From Bacteroidota bacterium (lineage in GTDB: Bacteria > Bacteroidota > Ignavibacteria > UBA10030 > F1-140-MAGs086): a DNA stretch of 6,904 nucleotides. The notes below the pieces were generated by a model, which was not told the origin of the DNA, did not search any database, and was given only the letters and a program-made list of their open reading frames with translations. The stretch lies in the NCBI GenBank assembly GCA_005792205.1, contig SXSO01000079.1, positions 1 through 6,904 on the forward strand. The letters run 5' to 3'. Below, one piece after another: positions 1-5,738 of the stretch; the stretch's first letter is position 1; every line of letters starts with the position of its first letter. Position numbers and translations under genes: made by a program.

Positions 1-114
1 CATACTAATATTTTAATTTCTTTATTTGCACTTTTTTTAGTTTTTATTTTTTCTTTTATTCCAACAAAAATAATATCAAAAATTGAAATAATTGAATCAT
101 TTCGTTTTGCATAA
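1..114 (+). CDS. C-terminal tail of an FtsX/LolC-type ABC permease (5' partial)
   Basis: Frame 1 is open from the window edge to a TAA at 112-114 and encodes the last 37 residues of a protein that begins outside the window. The fragment is one hydrophobic segment (about residues 4-20, ending FSFIP) followed by a short basic/amphipathic tail ending IESFRFA. FtsX/MacB/LolC permeases end the same way: last membrane helix, then a cytoplasmic tail of the form 'P...A.KI.PIEALR'. The next gene is a full-length member of this family and starts in the very next codon, so I infer that this is the first permease of a heterodimeric LolC/LolE-like pair. The fragment is too short for firm family assignment; another membrane protein with a similar tail is possible. 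Confidence 0.6.
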   Translation, partial: HTNILISLFALFLVFIFSFIPTKIISKIEIIESFRFA

Positions 115-1299
115 ATGAAATACGAATTTTTTGTAGCAAAAAAATATTTTTTATCAAGTTCAAGAAAACATTTTATTGGAACAATAAATCTTATTTCTAT
201 AATTGGAATTGCAGTTGGAGTTGCTTCACTTTTAGTTACACTTTCTATTTTTAATGGATTTGCAAACGTATCTACTGATATACTTTTAAATGTTGACCCA
301 CATATAAAAATTGAATTTTTAAAAAATTTAGATGATACAAAGCATAAAAATATAGAAAAAAAAATTTCTAATTTTAATGAGATAAAATCGTATAATTTCT
401 ATATTGAAAAAAAATGTTTAGTTCAATCAAAAAATTCTACACAAGTTGTTTTTTTAAAAGGAACCGAAAAAAATTTTTTTAATAAATTAGATATTTACAA
501 AAAAAAAATTCCAAATAATTCACTTCCAAAAGTTTATATTGGAATGAATTTAGCAGATAAAATTGTAGCAATAATTGGAGATACACTTTCACTTATGTTA
601 CCAAATGAAATTGAAAAACTTTTTCAAACTTCACTTCCTGAATCAAAAGAATTTTTAGTAAGTGGAATTTTTAAAACAAAAAATATAGATTATGATGCAA
701 ACTATATTTTTATTTTGTTGGATGATGCAAAATCAGTTTTTAATTTAAAAAATAATGGAATTGAAATTTTACTTAATGATATTTCAAAATCAAATTCTGT
801 AAAAGAAAAATTGCAAATTGATAATAACATTAAAATTTCAACTTGGTATGATTTACACAAATCAATTTATTCAATGATGAATCTTGAAAAATGGAGTTCT
901 TATATTATTTTATCTTGCATTATTGGAATTGCTGTGTTTAATTTATTTACATCGCTTACAATTATGATTATAAAGAAAAAAAATGATATTGGAATTTTTT
1001 ATGCACTTGGAAGTGAAAAAAGAAGTGTAAAAAAAATTTTTACTTCAATTGGTTTTATTATTGGTTGTATTGGGATTTTTTTTGGACTATTTATGGGAAC
1101 TATATTTATTTTACTTCAATATTTTTTTCATATAATACCACTTGATTCAAGTGTGTATATTATTGATGCAATTCCTATTGAAGTTCAATGGTTGGATTTT
1201 ATTTTAGTAATTTTTGTATCACTATTTTTAATTGGAACATCATCATATTTTGCAGTTTCAAAATTTAAAGAAATTTCAATTAGTCAAATTTTAAAATGA
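115..1299 (+). CDS. LolC/LolE-family (FtsX-like) ABC transporter permease
   Basis: This 394-residue protein is probably the inner-membrane permease of an ABC transporter that releases lipoproteins from the inner membrane for outer-membrane sorting. The N-terminus (FVAKKYF..., then a first helix at about 24-48 with GIAVGVASLLVTLSIFNGF) is characteristic of LolC/LolE. A soluble, presumably periplasmic domain of about 210 residues follows (49-260). Three more membrane helices lie at about 262-286, 309-335 and 360-380. After helix 2 comes the family's cytoplasmic coupling segment (KKKNDIGIFYALG, 287-299), and the protein ends SKFKEISISQILK. Length and 4-helix topology are normal for LolC/E (about 400 aa). 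The ATG directly follows the stop of the preceding permease tail, in the same frame, and no Shine-Dalgarno is visible. The stop overlaps the next gene by ATGA, so translation of the three genes is probably coupled. The exact substrate is inferred; other FtsX-like exporters share this fold. Confidence 0.85.
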   Translation: MKYEFFVAKKYFLSSSRKHFIGTINLISIIGIAVGVASLLVTLSIFNGFANVSTDILLNVDPHIKIEFLKNLDDTKHKNIEKKISNFNEIKSYNFYIEKKCLVQSKNSTQVVFLKGTEKNFFNKLDIYKKKIPNNSLPKVYIGMNLADKIVAIIGDTLSLMLPNEIEKLFQTSLPESKEFLVSGIFKTKNIDYDANYIFILLDDAKSVFNLKNNGIEILLNDISKSNSVKEKLQIDNNIKISTWYDLHKSIYSMMNLEKWSSYIILSCIIGIAVFNLFTSLTIMIIKKKNDIGIFYALGSEKRSVKKIFTSIGFIIGCIGIFFGLFMGTIFILLQYFFHIIPLDSSVYIIDAIPIEVQWLDFILVIFVSLFLIGTSSYFAVSKFKEISISQILK

Positions 1300-1994
1300 G
1301 AATAGAAGAAAACAAAATTATCCTTAAAGCAGAAAATGTTTTTAAATCTTTTTTGTTAAATGATTCTACAAAAAAAAAAATTGAAATACTTAAAGATATT
1401 TCAATTGATATTGTTGAAAAAAATATAAATATAATCTTAGGTGCATCGGGTGCAGGAAAAACAACGCTTTTAAATATTTTTGGAACACTTGAAAAACCTA
1501 CAAGTGGAAATATTTTTTACAATTTTAAAAACATAACTGACTTAACTGAAAATGAAATTTGTAAAATTAGAAATATGGAATTTGGTTTTGTTTTTCAATA
1601 CTATCATTTATTTCAAGAATTTTCTGTTTTAGAAAATGTTATGATGCCGATGCTAATAAGTGGAAAAAAAATCAGTGAAGCAAAAGAAAAAGCAGAATAT
1701 TTTTTAAATGAAGTTAAAATGTTTGAAAGAAAAGTTCACAAACCATCAGAACTTTCAGGAGGAGAACAACAAAGAGTAGCAGTTGCAAGAGCATTGACAA
1801 ATCAACCAAAAATAATTTTTGCCGATGAACCAACAGGAAATCTAGATTCAGAAAACGCAGAAATTTTAGAAAACCTTTTTTTTAAGTTAAATCAAAAAAA
1901 CGGGCAAACATTTTTAATTGTAACTCATAGTGAAAAATTTTCAAAAATTGGAAATAAAATTTTTACAATTGTAGATGGAAAAATTTTAGAATAA
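1296..1994 (+). CDS. lolD: LolD-like ABC transporter ATP-binding protein
   Basis: This 232-residue nucleotide-binding subunit has every ABC motif: Walker A GASGAGKT (49-56), Q-loop Gln101, signature LSGGEQQR (153-160), Walker B IIFADEP (173-179, catalytic Glu178), D-loop NLD (182-184) and H-loop His211. The small size, the wording 'LSGGEQQRVAVARAL' and 'ADEPTGNLDS', and the absence of extra domains place it in the LolD/MacB/FtsE group. It would hydrolyse ATP at the cytoplasmic face to drive the two adjacent permeases. The start ATG overlaps the permease stop (ATGA at 1296-1299), and the N-terminus aligns normally with LolD proteins. An 11-A run at 1370-1380 encodes part of a Lys-rich turn (26-28) before the 'ILKDIS' strand. 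The lolD name rests on the neighbouring LolC/E-type permeases; a MacB-like or other FtsX-associated exporter is the alternative. Confidence 0.88.
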   Translation: MRIEENKIILKAENVFKSFLLNDSTKKKIEILKDISIDIVEKNINIILGASGAGKTTLLNIFGTLEKPTSGNIFYNFKNITDLTENEICKIRNMEFGFVFQYYHLFQEFSVLENVMMPMLISGKKISEAKEKAEYFLNEVKMFERKVHKPSELSGGEQQRVAVARALTNQPKIIFADEPTGNLDSENAEILENLFFKLNQKNGQTFLIVTHSEKFSKIGNKIFTIVDGKILE

Positions 1995-1997
1995 CGC

Positions 1998-2026
1998 TTG
2001 TTCCTAACTTGAAATTGTAGTATATT
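1998..2026 (+). promoter_or_regulatory. Candidate distal promoter for rho
   Basis: TTGTTC (1998-2003) and TATATT (2021-2026) are separated by exactly 17 bases. This is a fair sigma-70-type pair, with 3/6 and 5/6 matches to consensus. Transcription would begin near 2033, giving a leader of about 67 nt for rho. It sits immediately after the transporter operon stop. In DNA this AT-rich, chance matches are common, so this is tentative. Confidence 0.35.
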
Positions 2027-2036
2027 TAAACAGAAT

Positions 2037-2066
2037 TTTAGAGAATATTTTTTCTTCTTATATAAT
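2037..2066 (+). promoter_or_regulatory. Candidate proximal promoter for rho
   Basis: A perfect TATAAT at 2061-2066 is preceded, after an 18-base spacer, by TTTAGA at 2037-2042 (4/6 match to TTGACA). A start near 2073 would give a leader of about 27 nt before the rho ATG at 2100. The perfect -10 makes it slightly more convincing than the distal candidate, but no transcript data exist here. Confidence 0.4.
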
Positions 2067-2099
2067 TCCTCAAAGTTTCCTATAACAAAAAAAACCAAA

Positions 2100-3347
2100 A
2101 TGGATATTACTGAATTAAAAAATAAAAAAGTTGCAGATTTAATTCGCGTTGCAAAAGATATTGGAGTTACTAATTATAGTGACATGCGAAAAAATGAGTT
2201 GATTTTGAAAATTGCTGAAACTCAACATCAAAAAGATGGGTTAATTTTAAGTTCTGGTGTTTTAGAAATTATGCCTGATGGTTTTGGTTTTCTTCGCTCA
2301 CCAAACTACCATTATCTTCCATCTCCAGATGATATATATGTATCTCCTTCTCAAATAAAAAAATTTTCACTTAGAACTGGTGATACTGTTTATGGTCAAG
2401 TAAGATCTCCAAAAGATGGAGAAAGATTTTTTGCACTTTTAAGAGTTGAAACGGTAAATACAATTTCAATAAATGAATTAAAAGATAGACCATTATTTGA
2501 TAATTTAACACCGCTTTATGCATCTCAAAAAATAAAACTTGAAACTGCTCCAGGAGAATATTCAATGAGGGTTTTAGATCTTTTAATCCCAATTGGAAAA
2601 GGACAAAGAGCAATTATTGTTTCTCCTCCAAAAGCAGGAAAAACAGTGTTACTTCAAAAAATTGCAAATTCAATTGCACGAAATCATCCTGAAATTATTT
2701 TGATTGTTCTTCTAATTGATGAAAGACCTGAAGAAGTAACTGATATGGAACGAAATGTGAAAGCAGAAGTAATTTCATCAACATTTGATGAACCACCAGA
2801 ACGACATATTCAAGTTGCTGATATGGTTATGGAAAAAGCAAAACGACTTGCTGAAGCAAAACATGATGTAGTGATTCTTCTTGATTCAATCACACGACTA
2901 GCAAGAGCACATAACACTGTTATTCCTCATTCGGGAAAGATTTTATCAGGAGGAGTTGATGCAAATGCTCTTCATAAACCAAAACGATTTTTTGGTGCAG
3001 CAAGATCAATTGAAGAAGGTGGAAGTTTAACAATTCTTTCAACTGCTCTAATTGAAACAGGAAGTAGAATGGATGAAGTTATATTTGAAGAATTTAAAGG
3101 AACTGGAAATTCAGAAATTGTTTTAGATAGAAAATTAAGTGATAAAAGAATTTTTCCCGCAATTGATGTATTGCGTTCTGGAACAAGAAAAGAAGAGTTA
3201 CTTATGGAAAATGATGACTTATCTAAAGTTTGGATTTTGAGAAAACTTCTTTCAGAATATACTCCAACTGATGCAATGGAGTTCCTATTAAATAAACTTA
3301 GAGGTACAAAAACTAACAAAGAGTTTATTAAATCAATGAATAGTTAG
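2100..3347 (+). CDS. rho: Transcription termination factor Rho
   Basis: This 415-residue protein is the hexameric RNA-dependent ATPase/translocase that ends transcription of untranslated RNA. It aligns end to end with E. coli Rho (419 aa). The N-terminal helical part begins MDITELKN, matching the E. coli start and fixing the ATG. The primary RNA-binding cold-shock-like domain has DGFGFLR (60-66) and DDIYVSPSQI (77-86). The ATPase domain has Walker A PPKAGKT (176-182, Lys181), catalytic Glu208 in IDERPEE, Walker B DVVILLDSITRLAR (256-269, Asp262), the RNA-contacting Q-loop around SGGVDANALH (283-292), an R-loop near GSRMD (321-325), and Arg350 and arginine finger Arg363 in SGTRKEE. All key residues are present. 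It is a compact Rho: there is no long N-terminal insertion domain of the kind found in many Bacteroidota. The gene stands alone between the transporter operon and the alkyltransferase, with candidate promoters in the 105-base upstream gap and no Shine-Dalgarno. Confidence 0.98.
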   Translation: MDITELKNKKVADLIRVAKDIGVTNYSDMRKNELILKIAETQHQKDGLILSSGVLEIMPDGFGFLRSPNYHYLPSPDDIYVSPSQIKKFSLRTGDTVYGQVRSPKDGERFFALLRVETVNTISINELKDRPLFDNLTPLYASQKIKLETAPGEYSMRVLDLLIPIGKGQRAIIVSPPKAGKTVLLQKIANSIARNHPEIILIVLLIDERPEEVTDMERNVKAEVISSTFDEPPERHIQVADMVMEKAKRLAEAKHDVVILLDSITRLARAHNTVIPHSGKILSGGVDANALHKPKRFFGAARSIEEGGSLTILSTALIETGSRMDEVIFEEFKGTGNSEIVLDRKLSDKRIFPAIDVLRSGTRKEELLMENDDLSKVWILRKLLSEYTPTDAMEFLLNKLRGTKTNKEFIKSMNS

Positions 3348-3366
3348 AAAAAAATTTTGCTATTTA

Positions 3367-3399
3367 AAAAAAAATTCATAAATACACAAAATTTTTTTT
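3367..3399 (+). repeat. A/T-only inverted repeat abutting the alkyltransferase start
   Basis: Ten bases of A8TT (3367-3376) are perfectly complementary to AAT8 (3390-3399), with a 13-base loop. The 3' arm ends immediately before the ATG at 3400. In RNA it would make a weak all-A:U hairpin. In DNA the phased A/T tracts (with another AAAATTTT at 3351-3358) could bend the helix. It may serve as a weak rho 3' end or shape the next gene's leader, or it may be compositional noise. Confidence 0.35.
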
Positions 3400-3996
3400 A
3401 TGAGTAACAGTTTAAGATTGATAACAAAGTCACATTTGATTTGCAGAAAAAAAAATATTTCTAATAATGAAAGTTTTAATAATGAAAATCAAAAGATATA
3501 TTGCACATCATTTGAATCTATAATTGGGCAAATTTTTATTGCTTCTACAGAAAAAGGAGTTTGTAAAATATCAATTCCAAAAGAAAGTAAAAAAGAGTTT
3601 TTTAAATGGCTTGAAAACTCTTTTTCATCTGATTCAATAGTAGAAAATAAATCTAAAAACAGAGAAACAATTGAACAACTCACCAGATATTTTAGTGGAA
3701 AACTTGCGAAATTTACTTGCAATATTGATATCATTGGAACACCATTTCAAATTAAAGTTTGGAAAGAACTTTCAAAAATTTCATATGGAACAACTGTAAG
3801 TTACAAATATATCGGAAAAAAAATTGGACTTAAAAATGGGTTTCAAGCAGTTGGACAAGCAGTTGGAGCAAATCCACTTGCAATTTTAATTCCGTGTCAT
3901 AGAGTAACTGGAAGTGATGGTTCTCTTACGGGATATGCTGCTGGAATTAAAACAAAAGAATTTTTACTTCGTCTTGAAGGAACAATTTTATTATAA
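3400..3996 (+). CDS. ogt: Methylated-DNA--[protein]-cysteine S-methyltransferase (O6-alkylguanine-DNA alkyltransferase)
   Basis: This 198-residue suicide DNA-repair protein transfers alkyl groups from O6-alkylguanine (or O4-alkylthymine) to its own cysteine. It has an N-terminal ribonuclease-like domain (about 34-110, 'FESIIGQIFIASTEKGVCKI') and the C-terminal DNA-binding/active-site domain (about 112-196). The active site IPCHRV (164-169) carries acceptor Cys166 and His167. Asn158 (ANP) and Glu193 (LEG) complete the catalytic network, and Tyr135 (VSY) is the phosphate-rotating tyrosine. The substrate-loop GSDGSLTGYAAG is intact (171-182). Oddly, the usual arginine finger of the recognition helix (R in 'xRAVGxA') is Gln149. 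Residues 1-33 precede the conserved domain and resemble nothing I know; no later in-frame ATG offers a shorter start. There is no AraC or Ada N-terminal domain, so this is Ogt-type rather than Ada. It is probably cotranscribed with the secreted protein 27 bases downstream. Confidence 0.93.
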   Translation: MSNSLRLITKSHLICRKKNISNNESFNNENQKIYCTSFESIIGQIFIASTEKGVCKISIPKESKKEFFKWLENSFSSDSIVENKSKNRETIEQLTRYFSGKLAKFTCNIDIIGTPFQIKVWKELSKISYGTTVSYKYIGKKIGLKNGFQAVGQAVGANPLAILIPCHRVTGSDGSLTGYAAGIKTKEFLLRLEGTILL

Positions 3997-4011
3997 ATTC
4001 AAATTATAAAT
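3990..4011. repeat. Short direct repeat ATTATAAAT across the alkyltransferase stop
   Basis: ATTATAAAT occurs at 3990-3998 and again at 4003-4011, so the period is 13 bases. The first copy contains the TAA stop of the alkyltransferase, and the second lies in the 27-base gap before the next gene. There is no hairpin with a T-run here, so nothing indicates termination between the two genes. It is probably a small tandem duplication in AT-rich DNA. Confidence 0.4.
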
Positions 4012-4023
4012 CAAAAAAACAAC

Positions 4024-5697
4024 ATGGCAAAATTATTATTTATTATTTCATTCTTATTCACTTCACACCTATTTTCTCAAACAAATTATGCAACACTTTT
4101 AGATCACAAAAATATTCCTCATGGAATTTCTCCACAACAAACTTATTTTTCAAGTTGTTGGGGATGGGTTTCTCCTGAAGGAAAAGAATACGCATTTATT
4201 GGATGTGCAACAGGAACATCAATCTATGCTATTGAAGATGATACATTGAGGGAAATTCAATTTGTTACTGGACCAATGGCAACTTACGCATATCGTGAAT
4301 TTAAAACATATAAAAATTATCTTTATGCAGTTTCAGAAGGTGGGAGTGGTGTTCAAATAATTGATCTATCACAGCTTCCTGATACAGCAATTCTTGTCAA
4401 AAATTTTAATTATACAAGAAATGGTAAAAATATTTTAAAATCTCATACGGTTACACTTGCTGATGGATATTTGTATCTAAATGGATGTGCAAATTGGAGT
4501 CCCGGTGGAATGGTAATTTTTTCTTTGAAAGCAGATCCAACAACTCCACAATATGTTGGTCAATATCAACCAGATTATATACACGATTCTTATGTAAAAA
4601 ATGACACAATTTTTGGAGCAGCAATTTATTGGGGTGGAGGTTTATATATTGCTGATGTTTCAGATAAATCAAATCCAACAACAATAAACTTAATAAGTTA
4701 TGATGGAAGTGGAACTCATCACGCGTGGGAAACAATTGATGGAAATTATGCTTTAACAACTGATGAAATTGGAACTGTCAATAATTTAAAAATTTGGGAT
4801 TTTAAAAATCCTGGTTCTGGACCACCATATACTCCTACTGCACAATATAGTGCAAATCCAACAGATATAATTCATAACGTTCATGGAAGAGGTAATTATG
4901 CTTATGTTTCTCACTATGGAGCAGGAGCAAGAGTTGTGGATATTCATAATCCAACTCAACCAAATGAAGTTGGATATTATGATACATATCCAGGAAGTGT
5001 GAATGACTATGAAGGATGTTGGGCGGTTTATCCATATTATTTTTCAAATAAATGGATTGCTTCTGATATGAATATTGGACTTTATTTGATGGATTTTTCT
5101 TTGAGAGAAAATAGAGTAAGACCAAATTTATTAACTCCAGAAAATAATGTAGTCATCGATTCTCTTAATTCAACTTTTTCATGGACAAGTTCAGCTAATC
5201 AAAGTGAAGATCCACATTGGTACGAAATTCGTATAAGTGGAAATAATTTTTCAAAAACATTTAAAACACTTGAAACTTCATTTATTTTGACTGATTTTTC
5301 TGATTTTGTAAATGATGAAACATACACTTGGGAAGTTTATGTTGTAGATGAATTCACAGAAGTAAAATCTTTAAATACTTTTCAATTTGTTTTTAATGGA
5401 ATTGTTGGAGTTAGTGAAAATATAAATGACAAAAGAAGTTTTTCAGTTCTACAAAATTATCCAAATCCATTTAATCCTGTAACTAAAATAAATTTTTCAC
5501 TTTCTGAAAATAAAAATGTAACACTTAAAATTTACAATTCACTTGGACAAGAAATTGAAACACTTTTAGATGGTTTTTATTCTCAAGGAAATTATGAAAT
5601 AGTTTGGGATGCAAGTCGGTTTGCAAGTGGAATTTATTTCTATAAATTAACTTCAGGAAATTTTATAGAAATGAAAAAAATGATATTAAACAAATAA
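4024..5697 (+). CDS. Secreted choice-of-anchor-B/LVIVD-type beta-propeller protein with T9SS sorting domain
   Basis: This 557-residue exported protein has four parts. A Sec signal peptide spans 1-19 (hydrophobic core LLFIISFLF, cleavage probably after LFSQ). A propeller-like region follows (about 40-360) with repeated 'D(V/I)S/H...NP' blades such as IIDLSQLPD (112-120), IADVSDKSNPT (209-219) and VVDIHNPTQPNEVGYY (304-319). The opening CWGWVSPEGKEYAFIG (45-60) and the segments YREFKTYKNYLYAVSEGG and HDSYVKNDTIFGA match what I recall of choice-of-anchor-B proteins. A fibronectin-III/Ig-like domain comes next (about 366-459). Last is a type-A T9SS C-terminal domain (about 473-556, YPNPFNP at 479-485, GIYFYKL at 536-542, ending KKMILNK). 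The protein should therefore cross the outer membrane through PorU-type machinery and be released or surface-anchored. Its ligand or catalytic role is unknown. Clustered histidines (187, 232-233, 284, 287, 297) may bind metal, which is inference. No Shine-Dalgarno is visible before the start; a strong terminator follows. Confidence 0.88.
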   Translation: MAKLLFIISFLFTSHLFSQTNYATLLDHKNIPHGISPQQTYFSSCWGWVSPEGKEYAFIGCATGTSIYAIEDDTLREIQFVTGPMATYAYREFKTYKNYLYAVSEGGSGVQIIDLSQLPDTAILVKNFNYTRNGKNILKSHTVTLADGYLYLNGCANWSPGGMVIFSLKADPTTPQYVGQYQPDYIHDSYVKNDTIFGAAIYWGGGLYIADVSDKSNPTTINLISYDGSGTHHAWETIDGNYALTTDEIGTVNNLKIWDFKNPGSGPPYTPTAQYSANPTDIIHNVHGRGNYAYVSHYGAGARVVDIHNPTQPNEVGYYDTYPGSVNDYEGCWAVYPYYFSNKWIASDMNIGLYLMDFSLRENRVRPNLLTPENNVVIDSLNSTFSWTSSANQSEDPHWYEIRISGNNFSKTFKTLETSFILTDFSDFVNDETYTWEVYVVDEFTEVKSLNTFQFVFNGIVGVSENINDKRSFSVLQNYPNPFNPVTKINFSLSENKNVTLKIYNSLGQEIETLLDGFYSQGNYEIVWDASRFASGIYFYKLTSGNFIEMKKMILNK

Positions 5698-5705
5698 CAA
5701 AATAT

Positions 5706-5733
5706 AAAACCCGATAAAAAATATCGGGTTTTT
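5706..5733 (+). terminator. Rho-independent terminator after the T9SS protein
   Basis: The arms AAACCCGATA (5707-5716) and TATCGGGTTT (5722-5731) pair perfectly, with one more A:T possible at the base. The loop is five A's (5717-5721), and the T-run 5729-5733 follows the GC core. It starts 8 bases after the stop of the secreted protein and ends only 5 bases before the dapF ATG at 5739, so it also forms the immediate 5' flank of dapF. Confidence 0.88.
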
Positions 5734-5738
5734 CATTT

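Noticed and set aside
2371..2613. Minus-strand 80-codon open frame inside rho
   Set aside because: Antisense shadow of a very conserved gene; Leu/Phe-rich low-complexity translation with no recognisable domain.
2972..3319. Minus-strand 115-codon open frame inside rho
   Set aside because: Antisense to the conserved Rho ATPase core; the open frame is explained by rho codon use, and no family resemblance is seen.
3357..3384. Possible promoter TTGCTA ... TAAATA before the alkyltransferase gene
   Set aside because: The -10 is a poor match and the DNA is almost pure A/T, where such matches are expected by chance.
4451..5125. Two minus-strand open frames inside the T9SS protein gene
   Set aside because: His/Leu-rich translations typical of antisense AT-rich coding DNA; no start context or domain.
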